A DNA stretch of 64,000 bases from Promethearchaeota archaeon (GTDB taxonomy: Archaea > Asgardarchaeota > Lokiarchaeia > Sigynarchaeales > SOKP01), in assembly GCA_030605085.1 (NCBI GenBank), contig JAUWBH010000003.1:19113-83112 (forward strand), read 5' to 3'. Positions 29,408 to 38,471 of this stretch are shown here, in pieces. Under the pieces are notes generated by a model, which saw nothing but the letters and a program-made list of their open reading frames with translations, searched no databases and had not been told where the DNA came from. A program made the position numbers and the translations under genes. Within the stretch, counting starts at the first letter, position 1; the number at the start of each line of letters is the position of its first letter.

Positions 29408-30931
29408 ATGTCCTACGATAGAAAAATACTTGAAGCATTACTTAAATGGTACAAGCAAGAGGTTGGAGAGGAACTCAAGGCTGTTTTTATATTAGATAGG
29501 GAAGGTAAAGTAATAGATTCCTTAACAAGCTCATCAGTGAAAGCGGTAGAAGATTTTGTTGAAGATATAATAGATACAATGGGATTAATACTTAAAAAAA
29601 TCAAAGAGGTTTTTAAATTAGGGACTTTTGGAGTAGGAACTTTCGATACGGACGAGCATAGATTTATTTTTTGCGAAGCCGGACCAGACCAAATTATAGT
29701 AACAATATTGGATGCTTTAACTATGGCAGATCCCGTTATTCCTTATGTTTATATAGCTGCCGAAAAGGTAGCGAGAATCTTTGATGGACGCCCGGTAAGT
29801 CCTGTAATCCCTAAAATTATTACTGATAAAAGCAATAAAACCGCTCAAATTATTAAACGTAAAGTAAACACCCTTCAAAAAGTTCAAGTTCCTTCCTCTG
29901 AATACGTATATAAATTAGCTTTGGGGGGAGACGGTGCAGTAGGGAAAACAAGTATGATACATCGGTTTTTAGAAGGAATTTTCCGAACAGATTATAAAGC
30001 TACAATAGGTACCGCAATAACGAAAAAAGAATGCGAATTTGAAGGATTGTCGAAAGTACGTTTTGTTATATGGGATTTGGCTGGTCAACAACAGTTTGAG
30101 AGAATACGGAAAAATTATTTAGCAAGTTCAGAAGCGGGTATTTTAGTTTATGACATTACTAGAAGAAATACTTTTGATAATATTAAAAAATGGTATGACG
30201 ATTTTAAAAAAGGAGGTTACCCTGATATTTTATTATTACTCGTTGGTAATAAAACTGATTTGAATAGCAAGAGAGTTATTTCTACTGCTGAAGGAGAAAA
30301 ATTAGCTAAAGAATTAGGTATATCTTACATAGAAACTTCTGCAATGACAGGTGAAAATATAAACGACGCGTTTAGAATGATTGCCTTACAATTAATAAAA
30401 AGGTTTTTTGAAGCAAAAATAGTATCTAAAATTAAAGCTGACGAAATTCCGAAAAAAATTGTTGTTAAGGACAAAAAAGAAGAAGCTAATGAACTTATCG
30501 ATTTAGGCGATTACAAAAAAATTCCAATAACTAATATATGGAACGATAAAGACAAGAATTTCGTTCCTTGGCTTGAAAAAAATATAGACTATCTCAATAA
30601 GGTTTTAGAATCTTCTCTAATATCGATTGAAAGAGCTCCTAAAGAAATTGATGTGCCTATTGATATTTTAGCGGAAGATAAATTAGGTAATAAAGTTTTA
30701 ATTACTATTCAATATAACAAAACCGATCACCTACATTTAGGGAAAATTCTCTCATCCCTCGCATATTTTGACGCAAAAAAAGTAATTTGGATCTGCGAAG
30801 AAACTAGTCTTGAACACGAAAAAATTATAACCTGGTTAAATAAAAATACTCCTGCTGATGTGTTTTTTTATCTAGTCAAATTTGAAGTTTTTACAATCGA
30901 AAATTCTCCTCCTACTCTACTATTCCTTTAA
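29408..30931 (+). CDS. Roadblock-like + Rab-type GTPase + PD-(D/E)XK-like domain fusion (N-terminal piece)
   Basis: About 507 residues. Residues 1-130 are roadblock/LC7-like (ELKAVFILDREGKVIDSL). Residues about 170-345 are a Rab-like GTPase: GGDGAVGKTS, YKATIGTA, WDLAGQQQF, GNKTD, ETSAMTGEN. Residues about 377-505 resemble the nuclease-like domain that precedes DUF4268 (FVPWLEKNIDYLN, PIDILAEDKLGNKVLI, NKTDHLHLGKILSSLAYFDA, NSPPTLLF). In relatives I recall a Glu two residues before the conserved Gln of this core (E-N-Q); here it is T-I-Q, so catalysis is doubtful. The DUF4268 domain follows one base out of frame. Confidence 0.82.
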   Translation: MSYDRKILEALLKWYKQEVGEELKAVFILDREGKVIDSLTSSSVKAVEDFVEDIIDTMGLILKKIKEVFKLGTFGVGTFDTDEHRFIFCEAGPDQIIVTILDALTMADPVIPYVYIAAEKVARIFDGRPVSPVIPKIITDKSNKTAQIIKRKVNTLQKVQVPSSEYVYKLALGGDGAVGKTSMIHRFLEGIFRTDYKATIGTAITKKECEFEGLSKVRFVIWDLAGQQQFERIRKNYLASSEAGILVYDITRRNTFDNIKKWYDDFKKGGYPDILLLLVGNKTDLNSKRVISTAEGEKLAKELGISYIETSAMTGENINDAFRMIALQLIKRFFEAKIVSKIKADEIPKKIVVKDKKEEANELIDLGDYKKIPITNIWNDKDKNFVPWLEKNIDYLNKVLESSLISIERAPKEIDVPIDILAEDKLGNKVLITIQYNKTDHLHLGKILSSLAYFDAKKVIWICEETSLEHEKIITWLNKNTPADVFFYLVKFEVFTIENSPPTLLFL

Positions 30932-31451
30932 AATATGTGGACCATTAGACAAAGAAAAAAGAATGAAAGCGCTTAAAACTAAGTTAAGTTATATTGAAAG
31001 GAAAAGAATAGAATTCTGGGAAAAATTAATTGAGAAAATCTACAGCGATTTTCCTGAACATGCCAACATGACCCCTCTTAAAACCGCCTGGATTTTCCAA
31101 CCAGCGGGAAAAAAGGGGATTCGATATGCTTATGTAATTAAAGACAATTGGGGGGCAATTGAGTTATATTTTGATCACACCGATCGAGACTTGAATATAA
31201 ACAGATACAAAGCGCTTGAAGCGAAAAAAGAAGAGATAAATAAGGAATTTGAAGCAATTTCGTGGAGCCTTTCAGAGGAATTGGAATGGGATTTCAACAA
31301 GGATAGAGACCATCAGAGCATCAGATATAGATTTACTAACGGTGGTCTTAAAGAAGAAAACATATGGGACAAGTTTCAATCTAAAATGATCGATGCTATG
31401 AAATGTTTAGTAAAATCTACTCAAAAGTACATTGCTACAATCATTGACTAA
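30929..31451 (+). CDS. DUF4268 domain, C-terminal piece of the GTPase fusion
   Basis: The frame gives LSYIERKRIEFWEKLIEKIY, GAIELYFDHTDRDLNINRYK, KEEINKEFEAISWSLSEELE and ENIWDKFQSKMIDAMKCL, a full DUF4268 pattern. It has no credible start of its own. In the family this domain follows directly after the SPP...F end of the nuclease-like domain. Deleting one T from the run at 30927-30929 joins the two pieces into a protein of about 680 residues. The split is either a recent frameshift or an assembly error. It ends overlapping the convergent kinase gene by 4 bp. Confidence 0.75.
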
Positions 31452-33376
31452 ATCAATTTAGCTTCTGGAATTAATACGATAAAATTACTTCCTTTTTTAT
31501 AGTTGCCTTTTATTTTATCTTCAATCCAAATAAAGCCTTTGCATCCGTTAATTATTTTTTTCACGAGATATAATCCAAGCCCCCTACCAATAAATTTTTT
31601 GTCTTTCTTAAATTCTTTTTGAAAAACTTTTTCTTTCACGCTATCTGGTATTCCCATTGCGTTATCTAAAAATTCTATTTTTATATATTCCGTATGATCT
31701 TTTATTTCTTTTGAAATTTTAATTTGAATTGCTACAAACGGTTTGTTGTTATGTTGTGCAGCGTTTATTAGAATGTTCTCAAACGCATCTAGTAAAAGAT
31801 CGTTTGCTTTAACAAAAAGACTATCTTCTATAGCGTCAACATTAATTTCTACTAATCTTTCTTTGAAATTATCCCGTAAAAATTTTATCGATTCGTTTAA
31901 AACTTTATTAACTTCTATTTTTTCTACGCAAATATCATCTATATTTGATAATTTTTGTACATACAAGATTAAATTTAATCCTCTCGTAATCTGTGCATTA
32001 ATAGTTTGTAATGTCTCGTCCTTATCTCCTATTATTTTTGGGTCCTTAAATATCAATGAAAGTAATTCTATTGAAGATTTAATATTACTAAGTATGTTAT
32101 TCATATCAAGAGCGAAAAGTTCTTTATAAAAATTAGCCTTATCGTAAGCATCTCGGTAATTTTGCTCTGATTCTCTCAATTTTTCTTCTGCTTCTTTTCG
32201 TTCTAAAATAATTTTTAAACGGTTAGCAATATCATACAATAAAAATATTTCCCCTTCTAAAAATTGGTTCTTTTCGAGATAATAAGCTTCAATGTCTAAT
32301 AATTTTTCGTTTACTTCTATATGAGTTGCGATTTTCCAATCGGTTTCTTTAAAATTGTTGGTTTTATATTCTTTTCCATCAATTCTTATTCTTGCGCAAG
32401 TTATATTTGGAAATTGAAATGCAGGTGGAATCAATTCGAGTGTACTTTGAATAATATTATCGTACGAAATATGTGATTTTTCTACAATTTTAGATATTCC
32501 AAATAAACAGCTGAGTTCTTTAACTCTTTTCCTTAACTTTTTTTCAGATTCGATTATTTTTTGCTCTGCTCTTTTTCGTTCAGTTATATCTCTAAAAATT
32601 GTAAGGATAAGTTGTTTTTTACCAATCTTTATTTCACTTGCGTTAATCTCTGTGGGCACACTCGTTCCATCAGATTTTTTAATTCGGACTTCAACTGGTG
32701 GAGCATGATCTACCTTTGTTAATTTCAAAATCTGCCGCCTTATATCTTCAAATTCCTCTGAAAAATGAATCTGAGAAACTTCTATGCCAATAATTTCATT
32801 TATTGGTCGTGCAAGCAATTTTTCTGCTTGTTCATTTGCGTCCAATATTTTCGCAGTCTCTTTATCTACAATAAGTATTGCATCCCTGGCTGCCTTAAAT
32901 AACGATTGATATCTATTTTCAGCAATTTTTAGTGCTCGAACAGTTGGTTGAAAAGATTTAAAAAAACTATAAAATAAGTTTTTAACTTCTTCGTAAACAT
33001 TAGGGTCTCCATCATATCTCTCAGAATTTAGATAAAATGCCTTATATACTTTGTTAATTTTTGTAAATTCCTCCACGAACCCTTCTAACAATTCTTGAGC
33101 AAGATCTGGATGTATTTCGCTATTTATATCAATAATTATAGATATCAAGAGAGTCTCTTGTTTTCCCCTAGAGTAATTGCTTGGAACAACAAAAATTTGA
33201 TTTAAGCTCTTTAAATTTCCAGATATATGGATGAAAAAACCTTTCTCGTAAAAATCCATCAATAATGGGATGTTATTCATCTCATCATCAGGTAATACTT
33301 CAGGAGCTTTTAAAAAAATTTGAGGGCCTACTATTTGATCGAAATAACTAAGAATTAGGACATTCAAAGATAACAC
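31448..33376 (-). CDS. Longin-PAS-GAF-like sensor kinase lacking the phosphoacceptor His
   Basis: A 642-residue protein. It opens with a longin-like LILSYFDQIVGPQIFLKAPE, then a PAS domain (about 175-295, ending in IFRDITERKRAEQ), a GAF-like sensor (about 300-420), and a HATPase (NAAQHNN, FLDNAMGIPDS, GRGLGLYLVKKI). At the dimerisation helix it reads ELFALDMNNILSNI where the homologue at 58.8 kb reads DLFAHDINNILNNI: the His is Leu. The ATPase G1 motif also reads DNAMG instead of DNGIG. It is probably a pseudokinase or regulatory partner. Confidence 0.82.
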   Translation of the reverse strand: MLSLNVLILSYFDQIVGPQIFLKAPEVLPDDEMNNIPLLMDFYEKGFFIHISGNLKSLNQIFVVPSNYSRGKQETLLISIIIDINSEIHPDLAQELLEGFVEEFTKINKVYKAFYLNSERYDGDPNVYEEVKNLFYSFFKSFQPTVRALKIAENRYQSLFKAARDAILIVDKETAKILDANEQAEKLLARPINEIIGIEVSQIHFSEEFEDIRRQILKLTKVDHAPPVEVRIKKSDGTSVPTEINASEIKIGKKQLILTIFRDITERKRAEQKIIESEKKLRKRVKELSCLFGISKIVEKSHISYDNIIQSTLELIPPAFQFPNITCARIRIDGKEYKTNNFKETDWKIATHIEVNEKLLDIEAYYLEKNQFLEGEIFLLYDIANRLKIILERKEAEEKLRESEQNYRDAYDKANFYKELFALDMNNILSNIKSSIELLSLIFKDPKIIGDKDETLQTINAQITRGLNLILYVQKLSNIDDICVEKIEVNKVLNESIKFLRDNFKERLVEINVDAIEDSLFVKANDLLLDAFENILINAAQHNNKPFVAIQIKISKEIKDHTEYIKIEFLDNAMGIPDSVKEKVFQKEFKKDKKFIGRGLGLYLVKKIINGCKGFIWIEDKIKGNYKKGSNFIVLIPEAKLI

Positions 33377-33521
33377 CAGAATTTTTGATGGAAAAAAAAT
33401 ATATTAAAATAATCCTCTTTATTTAATAAATTCTAAGCTTTTAATTCTTTCTTCCTTCCTTGTTTTATTTATCCTCATTATTATGAAATTTTTTTTATAA
33501 AGAATCAGAAAAAAATTGAAA

Positions 33522-34268
33522 TTATTCTTTTAAAAAGAGCTTTTTTACCCAATTAGGTAAAATAAAGCCAATGTAAAATGTAATTGCGCTTGAAATCAAT
33601 ATTATTCTATTTATTACTAAAACCAATCCTATATAATCCGGAAAAAGAATAGGTTTAAGACCGTCTAAAGCTGCTCCTATAGCGAAAAGCAACATAGCTA
33701 AAATAATTAATTTTCCTTTCAATCTAACTTCTAGGTTATCAGATCTTAGAGAACTTGAAGCAAACATGAGACCCGTGATAACAAATATTAATAATACCGA
33801 AATCAAATAAATTAAAGCGAAGGATCTATATTCTGCATCGACAGCGTTGAACATCTGACCGATAACTGAAACATCTGTAAAGAGGTAATACATGAAAGCT
33901 ATCTCGTAAATAGCACCATAAATTGCAGCTATTATTATAATTATTTTTCGTTTTTCTTTATATTTAAATTCGGTAAATGCCGCTAACCAAATAACTAAAG
34001 CAAGCGGTATAAAAAGATTTCCTATAAAGAAATATTCGACTTCACTAAGACCTTCACCTGTTATCAGCGCTACTACAAAAGAGATTGCCGAAGACCAATA
34101 TATTTCACCCATAAATACCCATGTGAGTCCCATTAAAACAAAAACTCTTTGCTTGAATTCAATGTATTTGAAAACTATTTTTAATCCTATAATAAAATAA
34201 ATAATAACAATAAGAAGAGAAAACGATCCAGTTAATATTTCAAAATTAGTTAACGTTATTGTGTTCAC
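33522..34268 (-). CDS. Seven-helix membrane protein
   Basis: A 248-residue protein with about seven hydrophobic helices and a short basic tail (NWVKKLFLKE). It has the same overall plan and closing PxWxKK motif as the 46066-46824 product (LVMPKWLVKRIESRKE), so the two look related. Both resemble the 7TM sensory heads of archaeal kinases but lack a cytoplasmic output. Function unknown. Confidence 0.65.
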   Translation of the reverse strand: MNTITLTNFEILTGSFSLLIVIIYFIIGLKIVFKYIEFKQRVFVLMGLTWVFMGEIYWSSAISFVVALITGEGLSEVEYFFIGNLFIPLALVIWLAAFTEFKYKEKRKIIIIIAAIYGAIYEIAFMYYLFTDVSVIGQMFNAVDAEYRSFALIYLISVLLIFVITGLMFASSSLRSDNLEVRLKGKLIILAMLLFAIGAALDGLKPILFPDYIGLVLVINRIILISSAITFYIGFILPNWVKKLFLKE

Positions 34269-34295
34269 CTTTTTTTTTTAATGATAACAAAATAA

Positions 34296-34351
34296 TAAAT
34301 ATTTACCTTTAAAAATTTTTTAGTAAATATTTACCTTTAAAAATTTTTTAG
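34296..34351. repeat. Two tandem 28-bp units
   Basis: A 28-bp AT-rich unit containing ATTTACCTTTAAAAATTTTT occurs twice back to back without mismatch. It lies between the 7TM gene start and the end of the GH172-like gene. It could influence the promoter of the 7TM gene, but is probably slippage. Confidence 0.85.
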
Positions 34352-34356
34352 TTAAC

Positions 34357-35463
34357 TTAACTATTAAATCTGGAAGTCGGGTGTTTAAATCCGTCTATTG
34401 AAACACTTTTAGGTTCTTCTCGAGGTAATCTTTCGATTAAGGGTAAAAGTGGTTTAAACTTTTTATGAGGCTCTGTCTGATACCAGTAAGCTGTTGACGA
34501 CCAATCGTCTGAACGTTGATTACAATGTCCGTGTTCGATTTTAACTTCAATGTTTTTGTGAAAATAAATTGGATCTTCTATGTGATATCTATAATAAGAA
34601 ATTTTTCCACTCCAGTTATCACCACCTGGTAATGGAATTCCAAAATAGGGAGAACAATAGTATTGAGAAGGACACCACGCAGTACAAAAGTAATCTTCCG
34701 TGCCTGTACCATAGAGAATTGTTTCACCATCGTCAATTTTTATGAAATCGTCTCCCTCGCCTGGCCAGTTATGTATCTCAGTTTCAAACAGATTATGAAT
34801 ATCCAAATGACAGCCTACATAATGGCCTGTACCTTCCGCTTCTAAAACTAAATAATCATCTTCGTGAAAGGGATTTTTTTTATAGTAAAATTCTATTGCT
34901 TTTCGTTTTTTGTAAGGTCTACCTTTACATGGATTTTCTCGATGCCAGGTTGCATGAAATCTCCCATAATCAGAATCTAATTCTTGGTATTCTTCGTAAT
35001 CAATATAATAATAGCATACCAGTCTGTTCTCAGTTTCATTTTCTACTTTAATTAGTGCTCTTTCTGAAAATGGCATTGGAAACCAACAATTAAAACCTCT
35101 TCCGTCTTGGGGTCCCATAGATAACGGTAAACTCCAAAAATTAACGACCTTAGCGTGACCGACTCCAAAAAAATCTCCAATTGGGACTTCTACAGAAGGA
35201 TTTTCTTCGTTGTCCCACCAGATGCGGAGAACACCTTTTCTTAAAAAATAAGGATCCGAGGATGCCAAAGTCATCCAAATATGTTTGATAATTCCTGCTC
35301 CCTTAATATCGCAGATTTCGTAATTTTCTTTCGGTTTTATTACACTAGCATCTGCATTGGCACCTGTCTTATCGTAACTCGAAACTCTCTTTCTTTTGAC
35401 ATTCCTTTTTATTCTTGCGAGATCTGTTAAAGAATTAAAACCCATTTTCATATTTATCCCCAT
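34357..35463 (-). CDS. DUF2961 / GH172-like glycoside hydrolase
   Basis: A 368-residue protein with DUF2961 features: SLTDLARIKRNVKRKRVSSYD, GAGIIKHIWMTLAS, PIGDFFGVGH, the acidic DDGETILYGTGTEDYFC and a late HGHCNQRSDDWSSTAYWYQ. GH172 enzymes include difructose-dianhydride synthases/hydrolases and arabinofuranosidases; two Glu residues in the GTGTEDYF region and beyond are catalytic in the family. It has no signal peptide, so it would act in the cytoplasm. Substrate unknown. Confidence 0.85.
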   Translation of the reverse strand: MGINMKMGFNSLTDLARIKRNVKRKRVSSYDKTGANADASVIKPKENYEICDIKGAGIIKHIWMTLASSDPYFLRKGVLRIWWDNEENPSVEVPIGDFFGVGHAKVVNFWSLPLSMGPQDGRGFNCWFPMPFSERALIKVENETENRLVCYYYIDYEEYQELDSDYGRFHATWHRENPCKGRPYKKRKAIEFYYKKNPFHEDDYLVLEAEGTGHYVGCHLDIHNLFETEIHNWPGEGDDFIKIDDGETILYGTGTEDYFCTAWCPSQYYCSPYFGIPLPGGDNWSGKISYYRYHIEDPIYFHKNIEVKIEHGHCNQRSDDWSSTAYWYQTEPHKKFKPLLPLIERLPREEPKSVSIDGFKHPTSRFNS

Positions 35464-35598
35464 TTATTGCTTTATTTTAGAATGTTATATGAAGAGATAA
35501 AGATTATTTACATTAATATTTATTAATATTTAATATTTAAATTAGTTTAAAAAAAATATGGATATATTTGGATTTCTATACAAATCTTAAGCACACAT

Positions 35599-35865
35599 TC
35601 AATCTGTCCAAAAATCTCTAGCCAAATGTCGGCGCGTTTGCCAGAAACCGTCTTTACTAGTAAATCCTATTACGCCTTTACCTTGATCTGCGTCTTTAAT
35701 TTTCCACATCCCACTAACTGCCCCCGTTAAACCAGCAGATAAGACTTCAAAGCCTTGAGCAGTGTAAAGGTCGCATTCTACTCCACGATTAATAATGAAC
35801 TTCAACTGTCGTAATCCTTGCTGATTTTTAGTGCTAAGCTCAAATATGCTTTCCAAATTTAACAA
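35599..35865 (-). CDS. Hypothetical protein
   Basis: An 88-residue frame, TTG start, with protein-like composition (CDLYTAQGFEVLSAGLTGAV, GVIGFTSKDGFWQTRRHLAR) and a higher GC content than its surroundings. No known family. It may be a fragment of a larger gene because it has no clear ribosome site. Confidence 0.4.
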   Translation of the reverse strand: MLNLESIFELSTKNQQGLRQLKFIINRGVECDLYTAQGFEVLSAGLTGAVSGMWKIKDADQGKGVIGFTSKDGFWQTRRHLARDFWTD

Positions 35866-35900
35866 AATATAATAAAAAAAATAAAAAAAAAGGTAGTAAT

Positions 35901-36707
35901 TTATTTTAGCTTTTTAGCTTGTTCAATCCAGTCTTTTATGTCATCTAATCCTGGAAGTCTTCTTATGACATCAGGTTTTTCTTTATCCAGCTTTTTTATT
36001 CGCTCCAAAGTATTCTCTGGATTTCTCTGAGCTAGTTCTTTAACGGAATCCACGCCAATTTCATTTAATGCTTCACTATACTCAGGTCCTACTCCATCAA
36101 TTCTCATTAAATCTGCGTGTTCTTGCCATTTGTCTATTAATTTTTCCGATATACCGGTTTTTTTAGCCAATTCTTTAATTTTTTCTTTACTTAGTGATAA
36201 AAGATTTTCACAAATGGAAACTCCAGCCATTCCTAATTTTTTAGCGTATGTTTCCCCTATCCCTTCAATTTCTAAAATGTCCATTTTTGGGCTTTCTTTG
36301 GCTTTTTTCTCCTCGAATTTTCCTTTAGCTTCCTTAATCCAACTTTCGATAGCTTTAAGAGTAGGAAGTTTTCTTATCACATCGGGTTTTTCTTTATCCA
36401 GCTTTTCTATTCGCTCCAAAGTATTTTTTGGATTTCTCTGAGCTAATTCTTTAACGGAATCCACGCCAATTTCATTTAAAGCTTCACTATACTCAGGTCC
36501 TACGCCTTTTATTTTCATTAAATCTGCGTGTTCTTGCCATTTGTCTATTAATTTTGGCGAAATACCTGTCTTTGTCGCTAATTCCTTTACCTTTCTCCAA
36601 GTTAATGGGATTAAGTCTTCAACTTCTGTATAACCTTCTTTTTCAAGCTTTTTGGCGAATTTTTCTCCAATTCCTTCTACTTCAATAATTTTCGTGTTTA
36701 TTTTCAC
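35901..36707 (-). CDS. Duplicated helix-hairpin-helix (DUF4332-like) protein
   Basis: A 268-residue protein built from two copies of a ~130-residue unit that are about 80 percent identical. Each unit has two helix-hairpin-helix motifs (EGIGEKFAKKLEKEGYTEV; IKGVGPEYSEALNEIGVDSV) linked by ISPKLIDKWQEHADLM. Such modules bind DNA or protein non-specifically. The close match of the halves indicates a recent internal duplication. No catalytic domain. Confidence 0.8.
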   Translation of the reverse strand: MKINTKIIEVEGIGEKFAKKLEKEGYTEVEDLIPLTWRKVKELATKTGISPKLIDKWQEHADLMKIKGVGPEYSEALNEIGVDSVKELAQRNPKNTLERIEKLDKEKPDVIRKLPTLKAIESWIKEAKGKFEEKKAKESPKMDILEIEGIGETYAKKLGMAGVSICENLLSLSKEKIKELAKKTGISEKLIDKWQEHADLMRIDGVGPEYSEALNEIGVDSVKELAQRNPENTLERIKKLDKEKPDVIRRLPGLDDIKDWIEQAKKLK

Positions 36708-36888
36708 CTTAACTTCTATAAATTCCTTTTTAACTTTTTTTTATAAATAAAAATAAATAGTAAAAAAATAGTAAAAATTACCTTTTAAAATATTTTTCAT
36801 ATTTATTGCGTTTTAAAAAGAAAATTATTTATACATTAAACATTTTTATTGTTAAAAAACACACACATAAAACTAATTTCTAATTATA

Positions 36889-37212
36889 GTATTTTTGTAA
36901 TTATGTCGAAAATACTACTGTAAATCAGAAAGTCTCTACACTATAGACGCTTAAATACTTTAACTCATTATTAATAGATTGAGGAGTTCCCTCAATAGTA
37001 GAATAGTTTTCTCGTATCGAAAATGGAAAAGTATACCTGAAAGTCCATCTGGCGCAGTTCTGGGTGACGACCTTTCGGAGTAGAAAAGCATTCCCAAATT
37101 CCGTAATGGATGATGGGATAGAGGCGTTCGGACTAATGCCGCAAATAATACAACATCGTTGATAACATTATTTGAAATAATTTGAATACCATTTTATTCA
37201 TTTTAATAGTCT
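36889..37212 (+). repeat. Structured ~325-bp repeat, copy A
   Basis: First of three copies in the same orientation. Contains, in order, an inverted repeat AGTATTTT/AAAATACT, a TTGAGG/CCTCAA hairpin, a TTCTCG hairpin, a central helix CUGAAAG/CUUUCGG enclosing CAUCUGG/CUGGGUG, a UCCCA/UGGGA helix, GGCGUU/AAUGCC, and a terminal hairpin. Base changes against copies B and C keep the inner central helix paired. A TATA-like ATTATTTATACATT lies about 60 bp upstream, so transcription is plausible. Whether it is an RNA gene, a MITE or both is open. Confidence 0.8.
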
Positions 37213-37452
37213 ATAGTCTTTATATTATTATAAAGATCACAAGAGAAAAATACGGAATAAGTATTACTACCGAAGAAAAAGAACATATTTTTAATTTATT
37301 TAATAAATTGAATAAATACTATTTTATTTTTACATTAAATAAATGTAGGACATTTCTTCTTGTTAGAAAAACTTTTTATGGCTAAGTATAGATTTTTATT
37401 CAAGAAATACAATACTCTATATAAAAACAATTTATAAATTTAAAGAAGTTTT

Positions 37453-37791
37453 ATGAATTTAGGTTGGAATTTTTATTTTAGCTTGATTTGTTCGATTGGT
37501 GGAATGATTTTCTTCATCTACAGTCTTTATATAATTAAAAAGATTAGAGAATTATTTCCGGGTGCGAAATTAATTAAAAAATGGATAATTATTCAATCGT
37601 TAATTATTTTATTTCTTGCTGGATACATTTTTAACATCGTATTCTTGGTTTTAGAGAGTATAGTACTTGTAACCTTCATGACAGCAATCGTATATATTTT
37701 CGGTGCTTTTTTTGTTGCGATAGTTATAAATCTCGCTTACAAAACATATAAATTGATATTGTTAGAATCTGCCTCTAAAAAAGAAAAGTAA
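37453..37791 (+). CDS. Small membrane protein with three helices
   Basis: A 112-residue protein with hydrophobic segments at about 8-28, 46-66 and 73-98. The loop KKIRELFPGAKLIKKWIIIQ is typical of membrane heads of archaeal sensor proteins. It lies 28 bp upstream of a longin-like gene and is probably co-transcribed with it, which suggests a membrane signalling pair. Function unknown. Confidence 0.65.
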   Translation: MNLGWNFYFSLICSIGGMIFFIYSLYIIKKIRELFPGAKLIKKWIIIQSLIILFLAGYIFNIVFLVLESIVLVTFMTAIVYIFGAFFVAIVINLAYKTYKLILLESASKKEK

Positions 37792-37818
37792 TTTCGAATT
37801 AAATGAAAACGAACTTAA

Positions 37819-38217
37819 ATGAATTCAATTCTTAAAGAACTTTGGATTTTTTCAAAAGAGGGTATACCTTTAACGCAATTTTGCGAAGAAGATAGTCTTG
37901 ATGAAACCCTTATTGGAGGTTTTATCTCTGCAATTAAATCTTACACTCAACAATTAGCAGATGGAGGTTTACAAAGTTTTAAAATGGTCGATGACAAATT
38001 TACTTTAATGCCAACTCTTCAAGGAAATGTTATTTTAGTTTGCAGGTCAAGTTCAAAAACTAAGGAAAAAAAGGTTCAACAAATTTGCGAAGTTATTTGC
38101 AAAATCTTTGAAGACTTATACGATGTTAATGATTTGAAAAATTGGAATGGGGATCTCTCGCTTTTTGACAAATTTAGGGATCGACTAGACCTATACTTTA
38201 AAATGAGTAATCTGTGA
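37819..38217 (+). CDS. Small longin/roadblock-like protein
   Basis: A 132-residue single-domain protein opening ILKELWIFSKEGIPLTQFCE, with central LQGNVILVCRSSSKTKEKK. The alternating strand pattern and central I-L-V-C-R strand fit the profilin-like longin/roadblock fold. It is about 50 percent identical to the next gene. In eukaryotes and Asgard archaea these proteins serve as platforms for small GTPases. Confidence 0.65.
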   Translation: MNSILKELWIFSKEGIPLTQFCEEDSLDETLIGGFISAIKSYTQQLADGGLQSFKMVDDKFTLMPTLQGNVILVCRSSSKTKEKKVQQICEVICKIFEDLYDVNDLKNWNGDLSLFDKFRDRLDLYFKMSNL

Positions 38218-38471
38218 AAATTTTTGAAAAGAATTTTACCTTTTTGCATGGAGTAAAATGATAAGTTTTTAAGATTTTAAGGGAGAGAGGATTTTTTTTT
38301 AAAATGAGTAATCTTTTAAAACAAAAATATTTATATGTATATTTTGGATTTTTATCTTATAGGAACCATTGTGTCAGTAACAAACTATGATTCCATTAGA
38401 GATTTAGGAAAAATAATATTTAATTAAAATTTTTATCCAAAAGTAAAAAAAAATCGAAAATAATTGGAAAA
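38218..38471. other. Intergenic region between longin-like paralogues
   Basis: Contains a second copy of the 17-bp TTTAAAATGAGTAATCT that ends the first paralogue (near 38300), consistent with tandem duplication. A 30-codon frame from 38335 (MYILDFYLIGTIVSVTNYDS) has no support beyond being open. Confidence 0.35.

Noticed and set aside
36889..37212. Group II intron or IscB-type guide RNA as identity of the repeat
   Set aside because: No domain-V-like hairpin, no reverse transcriptase and no IscB/TnpB gene beside any copy.
37182..37385. Open frame of 67 codons starting inside repeat copy A
   Set aside because: It starts with TTG within the repeat, has no ribosome site and is very AT-rich. 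A faint likeness (YSLYIIIKI) to the next membrane gene is too short to call a gene.
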